Assembly (NCBI RefSeq): GCF_022811705.1
Contig: NZ_CP094528.1
Location: forward strand, 2,542,001 to 2,606,000
Length of the DNA: 64,000 nucleotides
Reading direction: 5' to 3'
Origin: Agromyces larvae
GTDB lineage: Bacteria; Actinomycetota; Actinomycetes; Actinomycetales; Microbacteriaceae
The translations under genes were made by a program, and so were the position numbers. This document shows, piece after piece, positions 31,711 to 39,281 of the stretch (positions within the stretch are counted from its first letter, which is position 1; each line of letters starts with the position of its first letter). The notes under the pieces are model-generated. The model had not been told where the DNA came from. It ran no database searches and worked only from the letters and a program-made list of their open reading frames with translations.

Positions 31711-33177
31711 CTACGGCCCGACTCGGCCCCGCCGTGCGGCGTCGACGGCCGCGAAGACGACCGCGACGGCCTGCTCGAAACGGTGCTCGGGCGGCGCGCC
31801 GATGCCGACGACGAGCGCGGGCGGGCGGGCCGCGGCGGTCGACGGCGTCTCCGCGTCGGCCGCGTACTCGGCCAGCCCCACGATGCGCAGGCCCCGCGCG
31901 GATGCCTCGGCGACGGCCGCGGCTTCGTCGACGCCGGGCGGCAGTTCGAGCAGGCACTGGATGCCCGCGGCGAGGCCGACCACGCGGGCGTCGGGCAGGT
32001 GCTGCGCGACGAGCGTCTCGAACCGTTCGCGCCGCGCCCGGTACCGACCGCGCAGCGCGCGCACGCTCCGGTCGTAGCCGCCGGCCGCGATGAGCGCGGC
32101 GAGGGCGAGTTGCGACAGCGCGTCGGTGGCCGACCCGGTGCGACGCCGCGTCTCGAGCACCTCGTCGCGCAGTGCGCGCGGCACCACGCCCCAGCCCAGG
32201 CCGAGCGCGGGGGACAGCGCCTTCGACGCGGTGCCGCCGTACACGGTGCGGTCGGGCGCGAACGGCTGGAACGCACCGATGCTGCGGCCGTCGAACCGGA
32301 ACTCGCCGTCGTAGTCGTCCTCGATGACGATGCCGCCGGTGCGCCGGCACCAGTCGGCGAGCAGCTCGCGGCGACGCCGCGACAGCGGCACGCCCGTCGG
32401 GAACTGGTGCGCGGGAGTGAGCAGCACCGCATCGACGCTCGGGACGGCAGGGGCGCCCGCGCCGCCGGCGGCGGCAGCAGCAGCGCCGAGCAGGTCGGTG
32501 CGCGCGCCCTCGGCGTCGATCGGCAGCGAGACGAGTTCGAGCCCGGCAGCCTCGAGGATGGCGCGGTGCGAGACATGCCCGTACGCCTCGACCGCGACGC
32601 GGCGCGCCCCGCGGGCGACGAGCGCACGCGCGACGAGTCCGAGCAGCCCGCCGAAGCCGTGCGTCACGATCACCTCGTCGGCGGTCGTGCGCACGCCGCG
32701 CGTCCGTGCGAGGTACTCGGCGAGCCGCTCCCGCAGCACGAGCACGCCCGCCGGGGCGCCGTAGCCGAGCGCGTCGGTCGGAGCATCCGCGAGTGCCCGG
32801 CGCATCGCGTCGACCCAGGCCGATCGCGGGAACGCCGACCCGTCGGGGAGGCCGCCGCGCAGGTCGAGGTCGAACCGCGTCGACCGGTCCACCGGATCCG
32901 CCGGCACCGGCGTCGGGCGCTCGCGCACCCAGGTTCCGGCGCCGACGCGGGCCTCGAGCCATCCCTCGCCGACGAGCCGCCCGAAGACCTCGGCGACGCT
33001 GTTGCGCGCGATGCCGAGATCCGTCGCGAGGGTGCGGCTCGGCGGCAACCGGGTACCGGGCACGAGGCGGCCGTCGCGCACGGCCGTACGCAGCGCCTCC
33101 TCGAGCGAGGCGGCCTTGCGGCGCGGGTCGAGCGCGAGGTGCAGATCCAATCCTGAATTGGCCCACTCGGTCGCCAT
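31711..33177 (-). CDS. MocR/PdxR-family PLP-dependent regulator
   Basis: A 488-residue fusion of a GntR winged helix (about 20-90; LEEALRTAVRDGRLVPGTRLPPSRTLATDLGIARNSVAEVFGRL) and an aminotransferase-like domain (about 115-480; VIVTHGFGGLLGLVARAL, TPAHQFPTGVPLS, VIEDDYDGEFRFD, GTASKALSPALGLGW with the PLP lysine). It is divergent from the carboxymuconolactone-decarboxylase-like gene with only 47 bp between, so it probably controls that gene. ATG 33177 lies 8 nt after TAATGT; the upstream ATG 33189 has neither RBS nor -10. Confidence 0.85.
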   Translation of the reverse strand: MATEWANSGLDLHLALDPRRKAASLEEALRTAVRDGRLVPGTRLPPSRTLATDLGIARNSVAEVFGRLVGEGWLEARVGAGTWVRERPTPVPADPVDRSTRFDLDLRGGLPDGSAFPRSAWVDAMRRALADAPTDALGYGAPAGVLVLRERLAEYLARTRGVRTTADEVIVTHGFGGLLGLVARALVARGARRVAVEAYGHVSHRAILEAAGLELVSLPIDAEGARTDLLGAAAAAAGGAGAPAVPSVDAVLLTPAHQFPTGVPLSRRRRELLADWCRRTGGIVIEDDYDGEFRFDGRSIGAFQPFAPDRTVYGGTASKALSPALGLGWGVVPRALRDEVLETRRRTGSATDALSQLALAALIAAGGYDRSVRALRGRYRARRERFETLVAQHLPDARVVGLAAGIQCLLELPPGVDEAAAVAEASARGLRIVGLAEYAADAETPSTAAARPPALVVGIGAPPEHRFEQAVAVVFAAVDAARRGRVGP

Positions 33178-33224
33178 GCGAATGGACATTACCAGCGCCG
33201 CGGGCGCTGCGTAGCGTCGCGGAT

Positions 33225-33746
33225 ATGACCATCACCACCGATCCGACCGACACCCGAACCGACCCCGCCTCCCCCATCGCGCCGCGACGCCGCCTCGACT
33301 TCGACGGCGTCGCCCCCGCCTTCTCCCGCGCGGTGAGCGCACTCGACGACGCCGCCGTCGCCGAGGCCGACCGCGCCGGCATCGAACCGCTCATCCGAGA
33401 GCTCGTGCGCCTGCGCGCCTCACAGCTGAACGGATGCTCCTACTGCGTCGACCTGCACTCGCGCGACGCGCTGGAGCGCGGCGAACACGACCAGCGCCTG
33501 TTCGCGGTCGCGGTCTGGGAGGAGTCGAACTTCTTCACCGCCCGCGAACGGGCGGCGTTCGCCCTCACCGACGCCGTCACGCGGCTGAGCGAGACGCACG
33601 TGCCGGACGACGTGTGGCACGAGGCATCCGCGCAGTTCACCGATGACGAACTCGCCGCGCTGCTCGCCCTGCTCGTCTCGATCAACGCGTGGAACGAGCT
33701 CGCCGTCGCGACCCGCGGCTGGCGGCCGAAGCTGCGCGCCGCCTGA
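33225..33746 (+). CDS. carboxymuconolactone decarboxylase/AhpD-like protein
   Basis: A 173-residue all-helical AhpD-like protein. CSYC in LNGCSYCVDLHSRDALERGE (about residues 70-73, followed by the proton-relay His) is the peroxidatic CxxC signature; the rest is the CMD core (VWEESNFFTARERAAFALTDAVTRL). Such proteins reduce peroxides or act on small carbonyls. ATG 33225 stands 7 nt past TAGCGT (leaderless). Shares a 47-bp divergent region with the MocR regulator. Confidence 0.88.
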   Translation: MTITTDPTDTRTDPASPIAPRRRLDFDGVAPAFSRAVSALDDAAVAEADRAGIEPLIRELVRLRASQLNGCSYCVDLHSRDALERGEHDQRLFAVAVWEESNFFTARERAAFALTDAVTRLSETHVPDDVWHEASAQFTDDELAALLALLVSINAWNELAVATRGWRPKLRAA

Positions 33747-33902
33747 CGCACCGGCCCCGAGGCATCCGATCGCCCCCCGCTGCGCACCCGAACGCTCAGG
33801 TGCGCAGCAGGCGGCACCCAGCCGGCTCACACGCGCGCATATGGGAGGATGGAACGTCCAATCGGACGCCCTGAACCCCCACCTCGAGGAGCCATCGCTC
33901 GC

Positions 33903-35360
33903 ATGTGCGGCATCGTCGGCATCGTCTCCACCGAACCGGTCAACCAGCAGATCTACGACAGCCTCCTCCTCCTCCAGCACCGGGGTCAGGACTCGACCGG
34001 CATCGCGACCGCCGACGGCCCCGTCTTCCACATGGCGAAGGCGCGCGGGCAGGTGCGCGAGGCGTTCCGCACCCGCGACATGCGCTCGCTGATCGGCAAC
34101 ATCGGCCTCGGCCATGTGCGGTACACAACCAAGGGCGCCGCCGAGCGCGAAGAGGAGGCGCAGCCGTTCTACGTGAACGCGCCCTATGGCATCATCCTCG
34201 TGCACAACGGCAACCTCACGAACACACGCGAACTGTCGAGCGACCTGTTCTCGATCGACCGCCGGCACGTCAACTCGACGAGCGACACCGAGATGCTGCT
34301 GAACGTGCTCGCCACCGAGCTGCAGGGCCAGATCAAGGGCATGGAGCTCGACCCCGACCAGGTCTTCGACGCGGTCACGCAGGTGCACGAGCGGGTCGAG
34401 GGCTCGTACGCGGTGATCTCCCTCATCGCCGGCTACGGGCTGCTCGCGTTCCGCGATCCGTTCGGCATCCGGCCGCTCATCCTGGGTCGTCGGTACACGG
34501 ATGCCGGGAAGCCCGAGTGGATCGTGGCATCCGAGTCGCTCGTGCTCGAGAACGGCGACTACGAGATCGTGCGCGACGTCGCGCCCGGCGAGGCGATCTT
34601 CATCTCACTCGACGGCGAGCTGTTCACGCGCCAGTGCGCGCGCGATCCGCGGCTCATCCCCTGCTCGTTCGAGTACGTCTACCTCGCCCGCCCCGACTCG
34701 GTGATGAACGGCATCTCGGTGTACGAGGCGCGCCTGCGGATGGGCGACCGGCTCGCGAACACCATCGCGACCCACATGCCCCTCGGCGACATCGACGTGG
34801 TCATGCCGATCCCCGACTCGTCGCGGCCCTCGGCGATGAACGTCGCGCAGAAGCTCGGCATCGAGTACCGCGAGGGCTTCTACAAGAACCGCTATGTCGG
34901 CCGCACGTTCATCATGCCCGGGCAGGCGCAGCGCAAGCAGTCGGTGCGCCAGAAGCTGAACGCGATGGGCACCGAGTTCAAGGGCAAGAACGTGCTCATC
35001 GTCGACGACTCGATCGTGCGCGGCACCACGTCGCAGCAGATCGTGCAGATGGCGCGGGACGCGGGGGCCAACAAGGTGACGTTCACGTCGGCGGCTCCCC
35101 CGGTGCGGTTCCCGCACGTGTACGGCATCAACATGCCGTCGCGGCGCGAGCTCATCGCGCACGGGCGCAAGATCCCCGAGATCGCCACCGAGCTCGGTGC
35201 CGACCACATGATCTACCAGGAGGTCGCCGACCTGCAGGCGGCCATCACCGAGGGCACCTCGATCACCGAACTCGACCTGTCGTGCTTCACGGGCGACTAC
35301 GTCACGGGCACGGTCACCGAGGAGTACCTCGAGTGGGTGGAGCGCACGCAGCTCAGCTGA
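33903..35360 (+). CDS. purF: amidophosphoribosyltransferase
   Basis: A 485-residue PurF, catalysing the committed step of purine synthesis (PRPP + Gln to phosphoribosylamine). MCGIVGIVS leaves Cys1 as N-terminal nucleophile; LQHRGQDSTGIA, NGNLTNTREL, SESLVLENGDYEIVRDVAPGEA and VLIVDDSIVRGTTSQQIV (PRPP loop) are all present. ATG 33903 with GAGGAG 11 nt upstream; the in-frame ATG 33849 would give an 18-residue propeptide with its SD touching the start codon, unlikely. It ends the purine genes on this side; an AT-richer islet follows. Confidence 0.95.
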   Translation: MCGIVGIVSTEPVNQQIYDSLLLLQHRGQDSTGIATADGPVFHMAKARGQVREAFRTRDMRSLIGNIGLGHVRYTTKGAAEREEEAQPFYVNAPYGIILVHNGNLTNTRELSSDLFSIDRRHVNSTSDTEMLLNVLATELQGQIKGMELDPDQVFDAVTQVHERVEGSYAVISLIAGYGLLAFRDPFGIRPLILGRRYTDAGKPEWIVASESLVLENGDYEIVRDVAPGEAIFISLDGELFTRQCARDPRLIPCSFEYVYLARPDSVMNGISVYEARLRMGDRLANTIATHMPLGDIDVVMPIPDSSRPSAMNVAQKLGIEYREGFYKNRYVGRTFIMPGQAQRKQSVRQKLNAMGTEFKGKNVLIVDDSIVRGTTSQQIVQMARDAGANKVTFTSAAPPVRFPHVYGINMPSRRELIAHGRKIPEIATELGADHMIYQEVADLQAAITEGTSITELDLSCFTGDYVTGTVTEEYLEWVERTQLS

Positions 35361-35616
35361 GCGGATGCTCGGCGGCTGAGGTCCGCGGCTCCGCACCACT
35401 GAACGGGTACGGGTCGTTCCTTCTGGGCCATTGCGACCAAGACACGCCCGGTTCCCACGACTTGCCTGGTGGGTCGAGGCACTGGTCCATCGGGAGAGTG
35501 TGCGCAGCACCGCCGTCCGCTGCGGTGAACGGCCGATTGCGTGCAGATATGGGGCCGACCCGAGAATTGCTCGCCTTGGCCGGCCCCACCTCACGATGAA
35601 CTCGAATCCGAATCGA
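35361..35616. other. non-coding gap after purF
   Basis: 255 nt of lower GC than the surroundings between convergent genes. I see no gene, terminator-quality hairpin or repeat; it marks the left edge of the AT-richer islet. Confidence 0.5.
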
Positions 35617-36027
35617 TCATGTTTCCGTCGATCTGTTCTCTGATCCGCGTACTGCTGCGATCACCGACCCGATCGTGAGGCCGATGTTCACGACCAGGGC
35701 CACGTAGAGCAACCACTGCAGTTGCGGCTCGATCGCTGCGACCACCAACGCCACCAACGGCACAATCACTGCAACCGCAACGATCGCGGCGGCGACTCTT
35801 CGGTTTGTTGGGCCGTGCTTGGCACGCTCTCGACGGTTCCACGCGGGCAGTGCCAACACGAGCACGAGGACCAGCACGAGCATCAGCACCGGAAGCGCCG
35901 CGGCAAACTCCCAGCCTTGCGAGAACGCCGCGACGGCGGTAGCGACGGCGAGGAGGCCCGTCAGCGTAGAGAGTGGGGCGCCGATCTCAGGCACGATCGG
36001 ACGCGAGAGTTCGTCAAGAGTCGACAT
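35617..36027 (-). CDS. small membrane protein, possible partner of the secreted protein
   Basis: A 136-residue protein with about four hydrophobic segments (LTGLLAVATAVAAF, ALPVLMLVLVLVLVLALP, VAAAIVAVAVIVPLVALVVAA, WLLYVALVVNIGLTIGSVIA) and short charged tails. The LVLVLVLVL run comes from a CAG/CACGAG-type hexamer repeat. Strong RBS AAGGAGGGG precedes ATG 36027, which lies 9 nt after the stop of the secreted protein gene, so the two form an operon. No family recognised. A four-helix small protein behind a secreted hydrophobic protein is the usual look of an immunity protein. Confidence 0.7.
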   Translation of the reverse strand: MSTLDELSRPIVPEIGAPLSTLTGLLAVATAVAAFSQGWEFAAALPVLMLVLVLVLVLALPAWNRRERAKHGPTNRRVAAAIVAVAVIVPLVALVVAAIEPQLQWLLYVALVVNIGLTIGSVIAAVRGSENRSTET

Positions 36028-36036
36028 CGCCCCTCC

Positions 36037-36936
36037 TTAGCTGCGGCAGGGTTCATGGACGATATGCGTCGTCGATATCGGAACGTAGATGAGCGCGCGG
36101 AGGCCGACGCATTTCCCGGCGTTCAGTGCGGCGTTTGCCTGGTCCACTGCGTATGAGGCGCCCACCCCGCAGACCACCCCGGCGATGGCGCCGCCAAGTG
36201 CGGTGCAGCCGGCCGCGAGCAGGGTGGCGGCCGTCGTCAACGATGAGGCAATCGTCTTCGTCTCAGACCGGGTGTACATGATGGTGCAGAACACACCATC
36301 GCATTCGAGGGCAGGGTCGGCGACCACCGGGTACTGGGCGCCGGCGTGGTTGACGTGCTGAGTCAAGGTGCTTCCGTCGACCTCGTAGCGGGTGGGTACT
36401 TGATTCCCAGCGTCATCGACGGCCCACGCAGCTCCGATGACGTTTGCGACCGATCCGTCGGCGTTCTTAACCGTGACACGCCCGGTCTCGTCAAGGCTCA
36501 GAATCGCAGGGCCACCGTCGACGGTCACAGTGTAGGAATACTCGGTCGGCGCTTTCCCGTCGAGTACGACCGCAAAGCCGGCATTCGCGGTTGCATGTTC
36601 TCCCTTGCTGGTCATTGCGAAGCCATAGCTCTCGTCGGCGTCGTAGACCACCACCTGTTGAGACACTTGCCTACCAGGGGTGTTGCTGACCGGTCGGATT
36701 GATACGGCTCCCAAGCTCAAACCGGTTCCAGGACGGACGGCGGCAGCGGATGGCTCGGTGCTCTCCGACGAAGGCGTCCGGACTTGATCTTGCGACGACA
36801 CGAGACCTTGCGCCTGGAGGGCTGCGATCACTCGATCAGTTGGTTGGTTGGTTGGTTGGGCAGCGGCTGCCGACATCGTGCTCGTGGTGAGCACCGCCGC
36901 GATCGCAGCGATCGTGAAGTTTCGTCTCCAGGTCAT
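36037..36936 (-). CDS. secreted Cys-rich protein with YPVVADP motif
   Basis: A 299-residue exported protein: signal peptide 1-26 (MTWRRNFTIAAIAAVLTTST, cleavage after AAAA), Thr/Gln-rich spacer PTNQPTD from a TTGG tetranucleotide repeat, a beta-rich central region (about 75-215) ending in LTQHVNHAGAQYPVVADP, and a C-terminal part of about 85 residues with several Cys and a Gly/Ala-rich hydrophobic stretch (AAGCTALGGAIAGVVCGVGA). The YPVVADP segment recurs before variable C-terminal domains in actinobacterial secreted proteins. The tail could be a released bacteriocin-like domain; this is inference. Codon use is AT-richer than neighbours, a sign of transfer. Confidence 0.75.
   Translation of the reverse strand: MTWRRNFTIAAIAAVLTTSTMSAAAAQPTNQPTDRVIAALQAQGLVSSQDQVRTPSSESTEPSAAAVRPGTGLSLGAVSIRPVSNTPGRQVSQQVVVYDADESYGFAMTSKGEHATANAGFAVVLDGKAPTEYSYTVTVDGGPAILSLDETGRVTVKNADGSVANVIGAAWAVDDAGNQVPTRYEVDGSTLTQHVNHAGAQYPVVADPALECDGVFCTIMYTRSETKTIASSLTTAATLLAAGCTALGGAIAGVVCGVGASYAVDQANAALNAGKCVGLRALIYVPISTTHIVHEPCRS
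36840..36855. repeat. TTGG tetranucleotide repeat in coding sequence
   Basis: Four tandem TTGG units near the 5' end of the secreted protein gene, coding for PTNQPT on the minus strand. A related CCAACCAACC lies upstream near 36979. A copy change would shift frame. Confidence 0.7.
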
Positions 36937-37262
36937 TCATAGCTCCATCGATATCGAATGACCCCCAAACGAGGGATCGCTCCAACCAACCACACTGGGG
37001 CGTATAGGGGCAAGCGCCTGTCGCGCGACACATCACGGAACTGTCGGCGATTTCGGTCAGGACGAGGGCAATCGGATGCGTCAACGGGTGCGAGGTGATC
37101 AAGCTGCTGCCATCGCCCCGGAACGCGCGGTCGTGGCAAGGGCGATGAGAGCGGCGCGCGCCCGCTCTTCGCCACTTCGGCGCCGTCCGCCCCACCCGAA
37201 GTGGCGCGGAAGACGGCGAGGTGGCGCACCGGCGATGGTGAGACGGATGCCTCGTGGGCGGG
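36937..37262. other. 326-nt intergenic region with one dispersed palindrome
   Basis: The left 150 nt belong to the AT-richer islet and should hold the promoter of the secreted protein gene, though no clear -10/-35 pair is visible. The right part carries a copy of the GAAGTGGCGC repeat family. No gene seen. Confidence 0.5.
37167..37213. repeat. dispersed CGCCACTTCGG palindromic repeat, copy 1
   Basis: CTTCGCCACTTCGGCGCC (37167-37184) opposes CCGAAGTGGCGCGGAAG (37197-37213). The right arm shares CCGAAGTGGCGC with the array upstream of purD. It lies just downstream of the MFS gene and may act as its terminator. Confidence 0.65.
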
Positions 37263-38501
37263 CTACGGCGCGGGCTGGTCGGTCGACGGCGCGCCGGGGG
37301 CGCGTGCGGGGAACGCGCCGCGCGCGACGAGCACCGCGATCGTGCCGACGAGCACGAGGACGGCGCCTGCGAACGGCAGCCACTCGAGCCCCGGCCACGC
37401 GAGCACGCCGGCTCCGAGCGCGGCGCCGACCCCGATGCCGATGTTCGCGCTGGCGTTCACGAGCGCTCCGACGATGTCGGGGCTCGCGCCGCCCGTGCGG
37501 ATCGCTGCCGTCTGCATCATCGACGCCATGCCGCCGAACGCGGCGCTCCAGACGGCGGCGGAGACGAGCACTCCGGCGAGGGCCGGGAACGCCCAGCCGA
37601 GCACGGCCAGCGCAGCCACGATGGCGACCAAGGCGAGGATCGTGGCGGCTCGCGGCCGGCGGTCGAGCGTGGCCGCGGCGAACCAGATGCCGAGCAGCCC
37701 GAGGGCGCCGAGGCCGAGGAGCGCCGGACCGAGCGCGGGCAGCGGCAGCCCCGATGCCAGCAACAGCACCGCGATGTAGGTGTACACGGTGTACTGGCCG
37801 AGGTAGACGACGGTGTTCACGCCGACGACGATGCCGAGGCGGGTGCGCCGCGACGCCCGGCCGATCCCGCCGTGCGACAGACCGCCGCCCGGCACCGGCG
37901 GCAGCAGGGCAGCGACCACGAGCACGGTGAGCGCGCATCCGGCGGCGAGCATCCAGAACGACGCCCGCCACCCTGCGGCGGTGCCGAGCGCGGTGGAGAG
38001 CGGGACGCCGAGCACGAACCCCGCCGATGCGCCTGCCGTCACGAGGGCGAGCGCGCGCCCGGTGAACTCGGGCCGCACGAGGCGGGCCCCGTAGCCGATG
38101 CTCACCGAGAAGAACAGCGCGTGCGCGAGCCCGCCGATCGCCCGTGCGACGGCGAGCAGTGCGAAGTCGGGTGCGATCGCGCCGAGCGCGTTGCTCACCG
38201 CGTAGGCGACGAGGGTCGCGAGCAGCAGTGCTTTGCGGGGCACGCGCGCGGTGAGCAGGGTGAGCGGCAGCGCGAGGGCGGCCACCATGAACGCGTACAC
38301 CGTGACGAGGAGCCCGGTGACGCCCTCGGACACCCCGAGTTCGTCGCCGATGAGCGGCAGCAGCCCGACCGGCAGCAGCTCGGTGGTGATGGCGAGGAAC
38401 GTCGCGATCGACAGCGCGAGGATGCCGCCCGCGACGTCGCGCACGCCGCCGGGCCGGAACTCGGGACGCTCACTCCGAGAGGGCACGAGCCATGGTCGCA
38501 T
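37263..38501 (-). CDS. MFS transporter, DHA1 drug/sugar-efflux type
   Basis: A 412-residue 12-helix major facilitator. TELLPVGLLPLIGDELGVSEGVTGLLVTVYAFMVAALALPLT is the start of the AraJ/YdhP-type DHA1 subfamily, with the motif-A loop TARVPRKALLLATLV; the second half begins about residue 220. Exports arabinose-like sugars or drugs by family; substrate unknown. ATG 38501 is taken because GGAG lies 9 nt upstream; GTG 38507 would be too close to it. Downstream is a palindromic repeat. Confidence 0.85.
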   Translation of the reverse strand: MRPWLVPSRSERPEFRPGGVRDVAGGILALSIATFLAITTELLPVGLLPLIGDELGVSEGVTGLLVTVYAFMVAALALPLTLLTARVPRKALLLATLVAYAVSNALGAIAPDFALLAVARAIGGLAHALFFSVSIGYGARLVRPEFTGRALALVTAGASAGFVLGVPLSTALGTAAGWRASFWMLAAGCALTVLVVAALLPPVPGGGLSHGGIGRASRRTRLGIVVGVNTVVYLGQYTVYTYIAVLLLASGLPLPALGPALLGLGALGLLGIWFAAATLDRRPRAATILALVAIVAALAVLGWAFPALAGVLVSAAVWSAAFGGMASMMQTAAIRTGGASPDIVGALVNASANIGIGVGAALGAGVLAWPGLEWLPFAGAVLVLVGTIAVLVARGAFPARAPGAPSTDQPAP

Positions 38502-38520
38502 GCTCACCCGCTCCGGCGCG

Positions 38521-38590
38521 GCGCTGCACCAGTTCGGCGCCGACTGCGCCAGCCGAGGTGGCGCGGAAGGCGCCGAAGTGGCGCAGCGGC
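38521..38590. repeat. dispersed palindromic repeat, copy 2
   Basis: Contains CGCCGAAGTGGCGCAGCGGC at 38571-38590, identical to words in the purD-upstream array, with AGTTCGGCGCCGACTGCGCC partners at 38531-38550. It occupies most of the gap between the MFS gene and the small membrane protein gene. Confidence 0.7.
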
Positions 38591-38618
38591 GGGATTGGAG
38601 GGCACGAGCCCAGCGCGC

Positions 38619-39050
38619 TCAGTCGATGCGGTGCGTCGCTTCGTGCTCGACGATGGCGCGGCCGCTGCGACGGGAGAGCGAGCGGTCGACGACCAGTGCT
38701 GCGAGCGCGCCGACGCCGACGCCGATCACGCCGAGTGCGAGCAGCAGGAATCCGAACACCTGTCCGCGGTCGAACTGGTCGTTCTCGGGGAACGCGAACG
38801 TGAGGATCAACGCGACGATCGCGCCGAGGACGCCGCCCGCGAGCAGGAACGCGCCGTACCGCGGAGCCCGGCGCACCTCGACGGTCTCGTCGGTCACCTC
38901 GGTCTCGACCGCGACGACCTCGGGCCTGTCGGCGTCGAGCGCTTCGACCTCGAGCCCCGCGACCTCGGCCGCCTGGGCCTCGGTCGTCTGGGCCTCAGCC
39001 GCCTCGGGGTCGGTCGGCCGGCTCGAATCGTTCGGCTGCTCGTCGCTCAC
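38619..39050 (-). CDS. small two-helix membrane protein
   Basis: A 143-residue protein: acidic N-terminal half rich in Glu/Ala/Thr (EAAEAQTTEAQAAEVAGLEV), then YGAFLLAGGVLGAIVALILTF and VFGFLLLALGVIGVGVGALAALVV as two membrane helices, and a C-terminal RSLSRRSGRAIVEHEATH. Homologues are common in actinobacteria without known function. Start GTG 39050 (VSDEQPND) fits the hydrophilic beginning; longer readings run into the tandem repeats upstream. Confidence 0.7.
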   Translation of the reverse strand: MSDEQPNDSSRPTDPEAAEAQTTEAQAAEVAGLEVEALDADRPEVVAVETEVTDETVEVRRAPRYGAFLLAGGVLGAIVALILTFAFPENDQFDRGQVFGFLLLALGVIGVGVGALAALVVDRSLSRRSGRAIVEHEATHRID

Positions 39051-39147
39051 CCGTCCATTCTCCCACCGAACACGACCGCACCCGCCGCCCGCGACCGCAC
39101 CCAGCTGCCCGCGCCGACACCCACCGCACGCGACAGCACCCACCGCA

Positions 39148-39222
39148 CGCGCCGGCACCCGGGGCACGACCGGCACCCGGGGCACGACCGGCACCCGCGA
39201 CACGACCGGCACCCGGGACACG
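39148..39222. repeat. 18-bp tandem repeat CCGGCACCCGGGGCACGA
   Basis: Four copies with small changes (GGGGC, GGGGC, GCGAC, GGGAC in the middle), in the gap between the HtaA-type gene and the small membrane protein gene. No gene seen. Confidence 0.75.
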
Positions 39223-39262
39223 ACAGGGGCCCGCCGGCCGTTGCAGCCGGAGGGCCCCTGTC
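39222..39262 (-). terminator. strong hairpin after the haem-binding protein gene
   Basis: GACAGGGGCCC (39222-39232) pairs with GGGCCCCTGTC (39252-39262), extended by CCGGC/GCCGG, 16 bp in total with a 7-nt loop and one bulge on each side. It lies 20 nt past the stop at 39282. Confidence 0.8.
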
Positions 39263-39281
39263 GCGCGGTGGGCGTGCCGGG

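Noticed and set aside
33849..33902. PurF propeptide starting at 33849
   Set aside because: The Shine-Dalgarno touches that ATG, whereas GAGGAG is well placed for 33903, which gives the Cys-2 start directly.
35353..35589. 78-residue minus-strand frame after purF
   Set aside because: No RBS, no recognisable composition, overlaps the purF end; likely chance.
36840..36855. Phase variation by the TTGG repeat
   Set aside because: Only four units, too short for frequent slippage; listed as a repeat but not claimed as a switch.
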